From: Nocardia cyriacigeorgica NBRC 100375
GTDB taxonomy: Bacteria > Actinomycetota > Actinomycetes > Mycobacteriales > Mycobacteriaceae
Direction: 5' to 3'
Length of the DNA: 64,000 nt
Assembly (NCBI RefSeq): GCF_000308555.1
Contig: NZ_BAFY01000327.1
Span: 1-64,000, forward strand
Shown: positions 40,366 to 49,057 of the stretch, piece after piece
Position numbering within the stretch: the stretch's first letter is position 1
Layout: every line of letters starts with the position of its first letter
The notes under the pieces: model-generated
Databases searched by the model: none
Told to the model about the DNA's origin: nothing
What the model saw: the letters and a program-made list of their open reading frames with translations, nothing else
Made by a program: the position numbers and the translations under genes

Positions 40366-40507
40366 CACGATTTCTCACAGGAGATTCGACAAACGTAGGC
40401 CGCCCGTCATATCCGCTCAGTACGTTGTGCCGACGTGAGCAATTGCGCAGGTTGCGCCCGCGATCGCTGCTCGCAGCCGAATATCCGATGTCCGTATGGA
40501 GCCGCAG

Positions 40508-41947
40508 ATGTCTGTTCTCGACGCCGACAAATCCCGGAATCAGGGAAGTGAATCGCACCAGGAATCCAGCGATTATCTGGCCAGACGCCAGCTGAAGCGG
40601 GGCAGCGCCGGCTGGCTGCTGCTGGCCGGGCTCGGGGTGAGCTATGTGATCTCCGGCGACTATTCCGGCTGGAACTTCGGCCTGGAACAAGGCGGATTCG
40701 GTGGCCTGGCCATCGCCGCCGTGATCATCGCCGCCATGTACCTGGCCATGGTGCTGGGAATGGCCGAGATGAGTTCGGCGCTACCCGCGGCGGGCGGTGG
40801 ATATACCTTCGCTCGGCGCGCGCTCGGACCCTGGGGCGGATTCGCCACCGGCACGGCCATTCTCATCGAATACGCCATCGCACCGGCCGCGATCGCCACC
40901 TTCATCGGCGCCTACGTGGAATCGCTCGGATTGTTCGGCATCCACGACGGCTGGTGGGTGTATCTGGCCGTGTACGCGGTGTTCATCGGGATCCATCTCA
41001 GCGGCGTCGGCGAGGCGCTGAAGGTGATGTTCGTGATCACCGCCATCGCGCTGGTCGGCCTGATCGTGTTCGTCGTCGCGGCCATCGGGCACTTCGAGGT
41101 GGCCAACCTGACGAACATCCCGGTGAGCGACGCCGCGGGCGCCTCGAGTGTGCTGCCGCATGGTTATCTCGGCATCTGGGCGGCGATCCCGTTCGCGATC
41201 TGGTTCTTCCTCGCGGTGGAGGGTGTGCCGCTGGCGGCGGAGGAGACGAAAGATCCCGAGCGCAATGTCCCGCGCGGCATCGTCGCCGCGATGGGGGTCT
41301 TGCTGGTGACCTGCGCACTCGTGCTGGTGCTCACCACCGGCGCCGGCGGAGCCGAGGCCATGCAGTCCTCGGGCAACCCGCTGGTGGAAGCGCTCGGCGA
41401 CAGCGGCGCGGCCAAGATCGTGAACTACATCGGCCTGGCCGGTCTGATCGCCAGCTTCTTCTCCATCATCTACGCCTACTCCCGCCAGCTGTTCGCGCTC
41501 TCGCGGGCGGGCTATCTGCCGAAATCGTTGTCGGTCACCAACTCTCGCAAGGCACCGGTCCTCGCGCTGATCGTGCCCGGTGCGATCGGATTCGGGCTCA
41601 CCTTCACCGGTCAGGGCGCGATGCTGCTGAATATGGCCGTCTTCGGCGCCGCGCTCAGCTATGTGTTGATGATGACCAGCCACATCGTGCTGCGCCGCCG
41701 CGAGCCGGGGATGGCGCGGCCCTACCGCACCCCGGGCGGCATCGCCACCACCGGTTTCGCGCTGGTCGTCGCCGCGTTCGCGGTGGTCGCCACCTTCCTG
41801 GTGGACACCAAGGCCGCGCTGTGCTGCCTGGCGGTGTTCGCCGCGTTCCTGGCCTACTTCGGTCTCTACAGCCGCCACCGGCTGGTCGCGAACTCGCCCG
41901 ACGAGGAGTTCGCGGTGCTGGCCCGCGCCGAGGAGGAACTCGAATGA
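40508..41947 (+). CDS. ethanolamine permease, APC superfamily
   Basis: A 479-residue transporter closely resembling ethanolamine permeases of soil bacteria: LGVSYVISGDYSGWNFGLEQ is the hallmark of that group, with GGGYTFARRALGPWGGFATG, FFLAVEGVPLAAEETKDPER and SFFSIIYAYSRQLFALSRAG. It takes up ethanolamine for the lyase encoded next. It overlaps eutB by 4 bp. The second of two close ATGs is chosen because GGAG precedes it. Confidence 0.9.
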   Translation: MSVLDADKSRNQGSESHQESSDYLARRQLKRGSAGWLLLAGLGVSYVISGDYSGWNFGLEQGGFGGLAIAAVIIAAMYLAMVLGMAEMSSALPAAGGGYTFARRALGPWGGFATGTAILIEYAIAPAAIATFIGAYVESLGLFGIHDGWWVYLAVYAVFIGIHLSGVGEALKVMFVITAIALVGLIVFVVAAIGHFEVANLTNIPVSDAAGASSVLPHGYLGIWAAIPFAIWFFLAVEGVPLAAEETKDPERNVPRGIVAAMGVLLVTCALVLVLTTGAGGAEAMQSSGNPLVEALGDSGAAKIVNYIGLAGLIASFFSIIYAYSRQLFALSRAGYLPKSLSVTNSRKAPVLALIVPGAIGFGLTFTGQGAMLLNMAVFGAALSYVLMMTSHIVLRRREPGMARPYRTPGGIATTGFALVVAAFAVVATFLVDTKAALCCLAVFAAFLAYFGLYSRHRLVANSPDEEFAVLARAEEELE

Positions 41948-43350
41948 CCTACCACCAGAGCGTTTCCGGCCGGAACTTCAGCTTCGGCTCGCTGGTGGAA
42001 GTGCTGGCCAAGGCCTCACCGTTGCGCTCGGGGGACCAGCTCGCCGGCTGCGCGGCCGAATCCGACGCCGAACGCGCCGCCGCCTGCTGGGTACTGGCCG
42101 ACCTCCCGCTGACCACCTTCCTCGACGAACAGGTCGTGCCGTACGAAACCGACGACGTGACCCGCCTGATCGTCGACGGCCACGACCGGGCGGCCTTCGC
42201 CCCGATCGCGCACCTCACCGTCGGCGGCTTCCGCGACTGGCTACTGGCCACCGCCGCCACACCCGGCGCCGCGGCCGCCCTGTCCGCGATCGCGGCCGGC
42301 CTGACGCCGGAAATGGTGGCGGCGGTCTCGAAGATCATGCGCAACCAGGACCTGATCGCGGTGGCCAAGGCGATCACGGTGACCTCGGCCTTCCGCACGA
42401 CGATCGGTTTGCCCGGCCGGATCGCCACCCGCCTGCAGCCGAACCATCCCACCGACGATCCGCGCGGCATCGCCGCCGCGACCCTCGACGGACTGCTGAT
42501 GGGCTGCGGCGACGCCGTCATCGGCATCAACCCCGCGACCGATTCGCCAAGGGCGACAGCGGATCTGCTGCATCTGCTCGATGATGTGCGTACCCGTTTC
42601 GACATCCCGATGCAATCGTGTGTGCTCTCCCACGTGACCACGACGATGGAACTCATCGACAACAACGTTCCCGTCGATCTGGTGTTCCAGTCCATCGCGG
42701 GCACCGAAGGCGCCAACGCGAGTTTCGGCGTGACGCTGCCCTTGCTGGCCGAGGCGAACGAAGCGGCTCGGGCGCTGGGGCGCGGGACGGTCGGAAACAA
42801 CGTGATGTATCTGGAAACCGGTCAGGGGTCGGCGCTTTCAGCGGGAGCGCATGTGGGCACCGGTGGGCGACCGGTGGATCAGCAGACGCTGGAGGCGCGG
42901 GCCTACGCGGTGGCGCGGGCGCTCGATCCGCTACTGGTGAACACCGTCGTCGGTTTCATCGGCCCCGAGTATTTGTACGACGGCAAGCAGATCATCCGCG
43001 CCGGGCTCGAGGATCACTTCTGCGGCAAGCTGCTCGGGCTGCCGATGGGCGTCGACGTCTGCTACACCAACCACGCCGAAGCCGACCAGGACGATATGGA
43101 CACCTTGCTCACGCTGCTCGGGGTCGCGGGCGCGGCGTTCGTGATCGCGGTGCCGGGCGCCGACGACGTCATGCTCGGCTATCAGAGCCTGTCGTTCCAC
43201 GACGCGCTGTATGTGCGTCAGGTGCTGGGGCTGCGGGCCGCACCCGAGTTCGAGGCCTGGCTGCGCGGGCTCGGGATGGCCGACGATTCGGGCCGGATCC
43301 TGCCGGTGGATGCGGCCGCGTCACCGCTGCTCGCCCTCACCGCCCGCTGA
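41944..43350 (+). CDS. eutB: ethanolamine ammonia-lyase large subunit
   Basis: A 468-residue EutB. Conserved stretches: AKASPLRSGDQLAGCAAESD, RNQDLIAVAKAITVTSAFRT, QPNHPTDDPRGIAAATLDGL, QSCVLSHVTTTMELIDNNVP, SIAGTEGANASFGVTLPLL and GVDVCYTNHAEADQDDMDTL. With EutC and adenosylcobalamin it converts ethanolamine to acetaldehyde and ammonia in the cytoplasm. No EutA reactivase or microcompartment shell gene is nearby. Start overlaps the permease stop (ATGA); 16 bp separate it from eutC. Confidence 0.95.
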   Translation: MTYHQSVSGRNFSFGSLVEVLAKASPLRSGDQLAGCAAESDAERAAACWVLADLPLTTFLDEQVVPYETDDVTRLIVDGHDRAAFAPIAHLTVGGFRDWLLATAATPGAAAALSAIAAGLTPEMVAAVSKIMRNQDLIAVAKAITVTSAFRTTIGLPGRIATRLQPNHPTDDPRGIAAATLDGLLMGCGDAVIGINPATDSPRATADLLHLLDDVRTRFDIPMQSCVLSHVTTTMELIDNNVPVDLVFQSIAGTEGANASFGVTLPLLAEANEAARALGRGTVGNNVMYLETGQGSALSAGAHVGTGGRPVDQQTLEARAYAVARALDPLLVNTVVGFIGPEYLYDGKQIIRAGLEDHFCGKLLGLPMGVDVCYTNHAEADQDDMDTLLTLLGVAGAAFVIAVPGADDVMLGYQSLSFHDALYVRQVLGLRAAPEFEAWLRGLGMADDSGRILPVDAAASPLLALTAR

Positions 43351-43366
43351 CCAGGAGGATCTTTCC

Positions 43367-44143
43367 GTGGAGATCGACAACGCCGCCGATTCCCCGCACG
43401 ACGTGTGGGCGCCGTTGCGCCGCACCACCCAGGCCAGAATCGGGTTGGGCCGCACCGGCAGTGCCCTGCCCACCCAGCGGGTGCTGGAGTTCCGTGCCGC
43501 GCACGCTGCCGCCCGTGACGCCGTGCACCTGCCAATCGACGCCGCCGTCCTCGGCGAGCGGATCGCGGACCTGGGCCTCGGTGCTCCGGCCGTCGTCCGC
43601 AGCAAAGCGAGCGACCGAAGCCAATACCTGCGCCGCCCCGATCTCGGCCGCAGCCCGGCCGACCTGTCATCGCTGTCGCACACCGGTGCCGATATCGGCT
43701 TCGTGCTGGCCGACGGTCTGTCGCCGCGCGCTCTCGACGAACACGGTCCCGGCCTGCTCGAAGCGCTGACCGAGGAGCTGCGCCCGCACTACAGCCTCGC
43801 CCCGCCGGTGCTCGCGGTGCAGGCCCGCGTGGCTCTGGGCGACCATATCGGCGCAGCGCTCGGCGTGCGGACCCTGATCATGCTCATCGGTGAACGCCCC
43901 GGTCTCTCGGTCGCCGACAGCCTCGGCATCTACCTCACCCACCTGCCCCGGCCCGGCCGCACCGACGCCGACCGCAACTGCGTCTCCAACATCCACCCGC
44001 CCGAAGGGCTCGGTTACCGCCGCGCGGCCGCCATCACCGCCGGCCTGGTCGCGGGTGCCCGCGCGCTCGGCCGCTCCGGCGTCGCCCTCAAAGACACCTC
44101 GGGCGAGGAACTAGCGGGAACGGAGTCGGTGGCGTTGGAGTGA
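43367..44143 (+). CDS. eutC: ethanolamine ammonia-lyase small subunit
   Basis: A 258-residue EutC. TTQARIGLGRTGSALPTQRV, EFRAAHAAARDAVHLPID, DIGFVLADGLSPRALDEHGP, GDHIGAALGVRTLIMLIGER, SLGIYLTHLPRPGRTDADRN, CVSNIHPPEGLGYRRAA are all family signatures; the region carries the cobalamin-binding side of the enzyme. The GTG start has a strong AGGAGG before it. The 3' end overlaps the convergent MarR gene by 33 bp. Confidence 0.95.
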   Translation: MEIDNAADSPHDVWAPLRRTTQARIGLGRTGSALPTQRVLEFRAAHAAARDAVHLPIDAAVLGERIADLGLGAPAVVRSKASDRSQYLRRPDLGRSPADLSSLSHTGADIGFVLADGLSPRALDEHGPGLLEALTEELRPHYSLAPPVLAVQARVALGDHIGAALGVRTLIMLIGERPGLSVADSLGIYLTHLPRPGRTDADRNCVSNIHPPEGLGYRRAAAITAGLVAGARALGRSGVALKDTSGEELAGTESVALE

Positions 44144-44542
44144 GCGGACCAGCGGGTTGCTGTCGTTGGCCGCGGCCCAGTCGCGTTCGGCGGCCTGGAT
44201 CAGGGGGTTGAGCTTCTGATACAGCTCCGTCCCGCGTTTGCTCAGGTGCAGGCGCACGCGTCGCCGGTCGGCGGCGTCGACCTCCCGGAATACCAGCGCC
44301 TTCGACACCAAACGGTCGGTGACGCGGGAGAGCGTCGGGGCGGAGGTCAGGGTTCTGTTGCGCAGTTCGGTCATCGTGAGTTCGGGTGCGCTCGCCAAGG
44401 TGGCGATCGCCAGCCAGTCATCGATGCCGAGGCCGGTCTCGGCGAGGTGGCGTTCGACGGCGGCGGTCAGTTCGCGGGCGGTGGTGAGGAGCAGCGTCGT
44501 CAGCGAAGGGTCGCTGTCGGTGGTTGCGACGTCGTGCTCCAT
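44111..44542 (-). CDS. MarR-family regulator of the amide-utilisation genes
   Basis: A 143-residue MarR protein: GLGIDDWLAIATLASAPELT, MTELRNRTLTSAPTLSRVTD and RLVSKALVFREVDAADRRRV, the HTH and wing. It is divergent from the AmiC-like gene across a gap carrying TTTCA-N2-TGAAA; the same element is present twice upstream of amiS. In the classical amidase operon, control is by AmiC/AmiR antitermination; here no AmiR gene is seen, and this protein probably fills the regulatory place. Inferred. Confidence 0.88.
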   Translation of the reverse strand: MEHDVATTDSDPSLTTLLLTTARELTAAVERHLAETGLGIDDWLAIATLASAPELTMTELRNRTLTSAPTLSRVTDRLVSKALVFREVDAADRRRVRLHLSKRGTELYQKLNPLIQAAERDWAAANDSNPLVRSLQRHRLRSR

Positions 44543-44587
44543 CGAATCCTCTCGAACCGTTGCGGCCGGGTCGATCGACCTGAATAC

Positions 44588-44599
44588 TTTCACCTGAAA
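44588..44599. promoter_or_regulatory. amide-module operator, marR side
   Basis: TTTCA-CC-TGAAA, a perfect 5-bp inverted repeat, in the MarR/AmiC-like gap, with a degenerate second copy (TATCA...) 15 bp further on. Same element as at 48548-48574. Confidence 0.65.
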
Positions 44600-44651
44600 T
44601 GATATCAGCGTCGGTCGTGACTTCACGCCTGTCGGCCCGCCGGGATAGTCG

Positions 44652-45725
44652 ATGAACCGCGGTCCGGTGCTCAGGCGTGCCCGCGCCGACGTCTGGCGGC
44701 TGGCCCTGGTGATTCCGCTGCAAGGGCCGGCGGGGTTGTTCGGTGCGTCCTGCGAGGCGGTCGGCGAGTTGCTCGCCCATGATCTGAACGCGGCCGGCGG
44801 TGTGCTCGGCCGCGAGGTCGTGCTCGAGATCGTCGACGGTGGCGCCGCGCCGTCGCGGGTGGCGGCGCAGGTGGCCCGGCTGGCCGATGCCGGCCACATC
44901 GACGCGGTGAGCGGATGGCACATCTCATCGGTGCGCAACGCGCTCGCGCCGGTGCTGGCCGGGCGGATCCCGTACGCGTACAGCTCCCTGTACGAGGGCG
45001 GGGAGACCCGGCCCGGGGTGTATTGCTGCGGTGAGACGCCGCGTCAGCAGATCGCACCGGCCCTGCGGTGGCTGCGCGACAACACCGGCACCCGCAAGTG
45101 GTTCGTCGTCGGCGACGATTACGTGTGGCCGCAGCAATCGCTGAGTGCGGTCCGGCGATTCGCCGCCGAACTCGGGCTGGATCTCGTCGGCGGCGCGTTC
45201 GTGAAGCTCGGCGGCGGGAATATGCGCACGGTGGTCGAGCAAGTCGCGCGGTCGGGCTGTGAGTCGGTGCTCATGCTGCTGGTCGGTCAGGACGCCGTGC
45301 AGTTCAATCGAGCGTTCGCCCGGCGTGGGCTGCAGGACTCGATCTTGCGGTTCAGCCCGCTCATGGACGAGAACATGTTGCTGGCCAGCGGCGCCGACGC
45401 GACACGCGGACTCGTGGTGGCCTCGGGCTATTTCCGTTCCCTGACCGACGGCAATGCGATGGAGCTGGTCCGTGGATACACCGGTTTGCACGGCCCGGTC
45501 GCTCCGGCCATCGGTGCGGCCGCCGAATCCTGCTATGAGGGAGGGCAATTGCTGGCCGCGATGGCTCGTCGCGCCGGCCGGCTCGACGATCTGAACCCCG
45601 TCCCGCACGGCATCGCCTATGAGGGTCCGCGCGGAACAATCGAGTTCCAGGGAATCGAGGCCAAGCAGCGCATCCACCTGGCGGTAGCGAATGGCTTCGA
45701 TTTCGACATCGTGACGTGCCTCTGA
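44652..45725 (+). CDS. amiC: AmiC-like amide-binding protein (type 1 periplasmic-binding fold)
   Basis: A 357-residue Peripla_BP_5/6 protein without a signal peptide: LALVIPLQGPAGLFGASCEA, AHDLNAAGGVLGREVVLEIV, HISSVRNALAPVLAGRIPYA, YSSLYEGGETRPGVYCCGET and YVWPQQSLSAVRRFAAELGL match AmiC/FmdD-type proteins. Pseudomonas AmiC is a cytosolic amide sensor that restrains AmiR; the lack of a secretion signal fits such an intracellular role. It is divergent from the MarR gene, and convergent with amiB, separated by a strong hairpin. Confidence 0.8.
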   Translation: MNRGPVLRRARADVWRLALVIPLQGPAGLFGASCEAVGELLAHDLNAAGGVLGREVVLEIVDGGAAPSRVAAQVARLADAGHIDAVSGWHISSVRNALAPVLAGRIPYAYSSLYEGGETRPGVYCCGETPRQQIAPALRWLRDNTGTRKWFVVGDDYVWPQQSLSAVRRFAAELGLDLVGGAFVKLGGGNMRTVVEQVARSGCESVLMLLVGQDAVQFNRAFARRGLQDSILRFSPLMDENMLLASGADATRGLVVASGYFRSLTDGNAMELVRGYTGLHGPVAPAIGAAAESCYEGGQLLAAMARRAGRLDDLNPVPHGIAYEGPRGTIEFQGIEAKQRIHLAVANGFDFDIVTCL

Positions 45726-45758
45726 TCGGCGTGCCACCCAGTGGGGCACGCCGATCAG
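45722..45758. terminator. bidirectional terminator between amiC-like and amiB-like genes
   Basis: A 14-bp perfect stem (CTGATCGGCGTGCC with GGCACGCCGATCAG) and a 9-base loop. The left arm includes the stop codon of the AmiC-like gene. Confidence 0.8.
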
Positions 45759-45782
45759 CGCAGTGGGATTCCGTGCGGCGGC

Positions 45783-46820
45783 TCAGTCGACTTCGTCGAT
45801 GCGATAGACCAACACACGGTCGTCGCGAACGGCCACTGACAACGTCAGCGGTTCCCCGGCGGTGCGGTGCTGCAGGATCGCCTCGGCGATCGGGGCGGCG
45901 ACCCGGCACCGGAGCCGTCGCCGCATGGCGCGAGCGCCGAACGCGGGATCGAACCCTTCCACGGCCAGCAGGTCGATGACCGAGTCCGCGCACGTGAGCT
46001 GCACGCCCCGGCGGCGGAGCCGGGCGGCGAGCCGGTCGGTCTCCAGCCGGGCGATCCGGCGTGCGGTGTCGGCCGTGATCGGGTTCAGCACGACGATCTC
46101 GTCGATCCGGTTGTAGAACTCCGGATCGAGGAACCGCTGCACCGCCTCGAGCGTGAGCTCTCGATGCCGCGCGCCGTTATCGGTGCGCAGACGCGGCCGC
46201 CATCGAGTGCGCCGGTGCACCCATTGCGCGGAGCCCAGATTGGAGGTCAGGAAGACATAACAGTTGCGAAAGGAAATGCGTTCCTTGCCATTGGCCAAAC
46301 GCAGCTCCCCGGTGTCGAGCACATGCAATAGTGCCCGCAGCACGGTCACATCGGCCTTCTCGATCTCATCGAACAACACGATCCCCGGCCGATAACTGGT
46401 GCCTTCGACGGTATCCCGGTCGAAAATGGTCAGCGATTCCTTGCTGCCGGCATAACCGGGCGGCGCGCCGCTGAACGATGCGGCGTAGTGTTCTTGCGCC
46501 AGGGCGTTCATATCCACTCGGCACAAATCATCCGGGCCGCTGCGCAACTCGGCGGCCAGCCGGCGGACGAGCTCGGTTTTGCCGACTCCGGTGGGGCCCG
46601 CGAGCAGCACACTGGCCAACGGGCCGTGCGGGTCCGTGGCGCCGACGTGCGCGAGGGTCACCGCGCGCACGACGGCGTCGATGGCGTCGGCTTGTCCGAG
46701 GACGGATTCACCGAGCCGGGTTGCCAGCGCCTGCCGATCGAATCCGGTGGCCGAAGCGGGGCGCGCCGGTGCGACGGGCGCCCGGTTCTGGTCCTGGAGC
46801 ATGTCGGTCAGGAATGGCAC
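45783..46820 (-). CDS. amiB: AmiB-like AAA+ ATPase (Clp family)
   Basis: A 345-residue Clp/Hsp100-type AAA+ protein lacking an N-domain. Walker A GPTGVGKT (74-81), Walker B VLFDEIEKAD, sensor-1 FLTSNLG, the segment ERISFRNCYVF, and a small C-terminal domain with GFDPAFGARAMRRRL (sensor-2 arginine). It matches AmiB of the Pseudomonas amidase operon in size and neighbourhood; AmiB's exact role there is unclear, with transport energisation or a chaperone role proposed. It lies 9 bp after amiE in the same direction. Confidence 0.85.
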   Translation of the reverse strand: MPFLTDMLQDQNRAPVAPARPASATGFDRQALATRLGESVLGQADAIDAVVRAVTLAHVGATDPHGPLASVLLAGPTGVGKTELVRRLAAELRSGPDDLCRVDMNALAQEHYAASFSGAPPGYAGSKESLTIFDRDTVEGTSYRPGIVLFDEIEKADVTVLRALLHVLDTGELRLANGKERISFRNCYVFLTSNLGSAQWVHRRTRWRPRLRTDNGARHRELTLEAVQRFLDPEFYNRIDEIVVLNPITADTARRIARLETDRLAARLRRRGVQLTCADSVIDLLAVEGFDPAFGARAMRRRLRCRVAAPIAEAILQHRTAGEPLTLSVAVRDDRVLVYRIDEVD

Positions 46821-46829
46821 GAATTCCTC

Positions 46830-47867
46830 CTAGGCCTCGGTGGTCTGTTCGACGGGCAGCGCACCGACCCGGCACTCGGCGACCCCGACGGTGTCGCGGG
46901 TCAACTCCTCGACCTGTTGTTGCGCCTTGACCGCATCGGTCACCCACAACTTGTAGAACTCGAAGGGGCAGTCGGCCACCCCGCGATCGCCGTCACCGGC
47001 GGCATGCACGCCGGAGTAGCCGCGGTGCAACAGTTTGAACAAATGGTTCTGGGATTGGTCGTTCGCGCGCGCGTCTCGAATCGCGGCGACCGACAGCTGG
47101 GCGTACTGGATTCCGTATTCCTCCTCGCCGGTTTCGCCGAGGGTTCGGCCATCGAACCCGATGATGGCCGAATGCCCGAAGTAGGAATAGACGCCGTCGA
47201 ACCCGGCGGCATTCGCGACGGCGACATAGCAATTGTTGGCCCACGCCATGGCCTTGGCCATGAGCACCTGCTGATCTTTGGCCGGATACATGTAGCCCTG
47301 GCAGCGCACGATCAACTCCGCGCCCTTCATCGCGCAGTCGCGCCAGATCTCCGGGTAGTTGCCGTCGTCGCAGATGATCAGCGACACCTTCAGGCCTTTG
47401 GGCCCTTCGGTGACGTAGGTGGTGTCGCCCGGATACCATCCCTCGATCGGGCACCAGGGCAGGATCTTTCGATATTTCTGCGCGATCTCGCCCCGGTCGT
47501 TGATCAGGATCAGCGTGTTGTAGGGCGGCTTGTTCGGGTGGTCCTCGTGCTGCTCGCCGGTGATCGAGAAGACACCCCAGACGCCGGCTTGCCGGCATGC
47601 GGCCGAGAAGATCTCGGTTTCCGCGCCGGGCACGGTCGCGGCGGTCGCGTACATCTCCTGCTCGTCGTACATGATTCCCTGAGTCGAGTACTCGGGAAAG
47701 ATCACCAGATCCATCCCCGGTAGACCGGTTTTCATGCCGATCAGCATCTCCGCGATCTTGTGCGCGTTGGCGAGGACCTCGGCTTTCGTATGCAGGCGCG
47801 GCATCTTGTAATTGACCACCGCGACGCCGACGGTGTCGGGGCTGGATGAAATATCACCGTGTCGCAT
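46830..47867 (-). CDS. amiE: aliphatic amidase (nitrilase superfamily)
   Basis: A 345-residue aliphatic amidase. The nitrilase catalytic residues fall at the same numbers as in Pseudomonas AmiE: Glu59 (IFPEYS), Lys134 (KYRKILPW), Cys166 (IICDDGNYPE), plus Glu142 in IEGWYPG. The C-terminal extension (HRGYSGVHAAGDGDRGVADC) is typical of the group. It hydrolyses short amides such as acetamide or propionamide to the acid and ammonia. AAGGAG precedes the ATG. Order amiS-amiE-amiB on one strand. Confidence 0.95.
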   Translation of the reverse strand: MRHGDISSSPDTVGVAVVNYKMPRLHTKAEVLANAHKIAEMLIGMKTGLPGMDLVIFPEYSTQGIMYDEQEMYATAATVPGAETEIFSAACRQAGVWGVFSITGEQHEDHPNKPPYNTLILINDRGEIAQKYRKILPWCPIEGWYPGDTTYVTEGPKGLKVSLIICDDGNYPEIWRDCAMKGAELIVRCQGYMYPAKDQQVLMAKAMAWANNCYVAVANAAGFDGVYSYFGHSAIIGFDGRTLGETGEEEYGIQYAQLSVAAIRDARANDQSQNHLFKLLHRGYSGVHAAGDGDRGVADCPFEFYKLWVTDAVKAQQQVEELTRDTVGVAECRVGALPVEQTTEA

Positions 47868-47911
47868 TCGATTTCTCCTTTGTCGGACCCGTTTCGGGCG
47901 ATCGGCGCGGT

Positions 47912-48532
47912 TCAGGAAGCCGCGGGAACATTCGTGGGCGCGAGGCGGTACCGGCCGGCGAGCAACCAGGCGACGCCGAGCGCGGCGACGACTCCGGCGG
48001 CCCAGACCGCGGCCATGCCTGCGGTGGGGTGGAAGTTGCCGGTCAGCGCCAAGAGCGCCGGGACGGTGCACGTCGGCAGGCTCAGCAGCACGGCGGCCCA
48101 GCCGGTGAAGCGGGTCAGTCCGTCCACGCCGAGGCCGAGGACCAGGAAGAACAGGCCCCACAGCAGCGCCCACGCGATCCAGATGACACCGAAGACCGGA
48201 TCCGCCATCCGTCCGAACGAGATCCAGGCGTACACCAGGGCCGCCGCGGCGACGAAGGCCGAAAACCAGCCGATCCCTTGGGGTTCGCATCCGGCGAGCG
48301 TGCCGATTCCCACGTAGAGGTAGGTGAAACCGAACAGGTACACACCCGATGCGGACAGGATCGTTGCCGGGTCCCCGGCGGACTGGATGAGCACGATCGT
48401 CGGCAGCACGCACTGCATAGCTCCGACGAACAGATTGAGCACGGCCGCCGAGCGAGGCGGGACAACGCCGAGCAGCATGAGTCCGTTCACCAGGAGAACG
48501 GCTCCGACGTACAGCAGACCGACACTGCCCAT
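47912..48532 (-). CDS. amiS: AmiS/UreI-family amide channel
   Basis: A 206-residue protein with six to seven hydrophobic segments: MGSVGLLYVGAVLLVNGLML, VLNLFVGAMQCVLPTIVLI, GVYLFGFTYLYVGIGTLAG, GIGWFSAFVAAAALVYAWIS and FGVIWIAWALLWGLFFLVLG. GVYLFGFTYLYVG and the N-terminal LLYVGAVLxxN are signatures of AmiS/UreI amide or urea channels. The ATG at 48532 is chosen by comparison with AmiS N-termini; longer in-frame starts would cover the operators. First gene of the amiS-amiE-amiB unit. Confidence 0.88.
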   Translation of the reverse strand: MGSVGLLYVGAVLLVNGLMLLGVVPPRSAAVLNLFVGAMQCVLPTIVLIQSAGDPATILSASGVYLFGFTYLYVGIGTLAGCEPQGIGWFSAFVAAAALVYAWISFGRMADPVFGVIWIAWALLWGLFFLVLGLGVDGLTRFTGWAAVLLSLPTCTVPALLALTGNFHPTAGMAAVWAAGVVAALGVAWLLAGRYRLAPTNVPAAS

Positions 48533-48547
48533 GACCACCACCATTAG

Positions 48548-48574
48548 TTTCACATGAAATGATTTCAGATGAAA
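48548..48574 (-). promoter_or_regulatory. amide-module operators, amiS side
   Basis: TTTCA-CA-TGAAA (48548-48559) and TTTCA-GA-TGAAA (48563-48574), 15 bp apart, just upstream of amiS. They match the element in the marR/amiC gap, linking both transcription units to one regulator, most simply the MarR protein. Confidence 0.7.
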
Positions 48575-48625
48575 ATACGTGTGGTGGGTCACAGAGTCAA
48601 GAGCTCTGGTCGCGCGGGAGTCGGC

Positions 48626-49057
48626 TCAGCCGATGACCGGTTCCATCACGATCGGCGGGACGGATTCGACGCATGTGGTCGAGCCGGTGGTGCCGGTGCG
48701 GATGAACCGATCGACGATCCCGGTGACGCAACCGCTTGGTTCGAGATCGGGGACATGGCCGGTGTTCGGCACCGAGACGAACGTGGCGTCGGCGAAGCGT
48801 GCGGCGACCTGCTCACCATGTGCGTCGGGGCTGATGGCGTCGAGGTCGCCCGACAGCACCAGCACCGGGACGTTCGGCAGCGCACCTTTCGCCCGAACCG
48901 GTTGTGGCGCGGTGATGTTCGGCCATCCGATGCACGCGTCGCCACCGTCACGCACCGCGGCGTTGAACCCCGGGAGGCTGAACGCGCTGTCGGCCGAAGG
49001 CGCGGCGGCTGCGAGTGTCTGGCGGTACTGCCGCTCTCGCTCGGTCACCGTCGCCGC
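48626..49057 (-). pseudogene. C-terminal part of a secreted alpha/beta-hydrolase (TAP-like)
   Basis: Encodes ATVTERERQYRQTLAAAAPS, NVPVLVLSGDLDAISPDAHG (catalytic Asp) and TFVSVPNTGHVPDLEPSGCV (catalytic His), the end of tripeptidyl-aminopeptidase-like hydrolases. The nucleophile and N-terminal signal peptide are missing: homology stops near 49057, where a kinase fragment on the other strand begins. An ATG upstream lies within that kinase fragment, so no normal product is expected. Confidence 0.65.

Noticed and set aside
40954..41943. In-frame extension upstream of eutB of about 330 codons
   Set aside because: It overlaps the ethanolamine permease in another frame. EutB homology begins at the ATG that overlaps the permease stop, and the resulting length is normal.
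44652..45725. Substrate-binding protein of an ABC transporter
   Set aside because: No signal peptide or lipobox, no permease or ATP-binding subunit nearby, and neighbours are amiB, amiE and amiS; an intracellular AmiC-like sensor fits better.
48548..48592. Longer amiS with start at 48592
   Set aside because: The added residues would be encoded by the two TTTCA-N2-TGAAA operators and do not look like an AmiS N-terminus.
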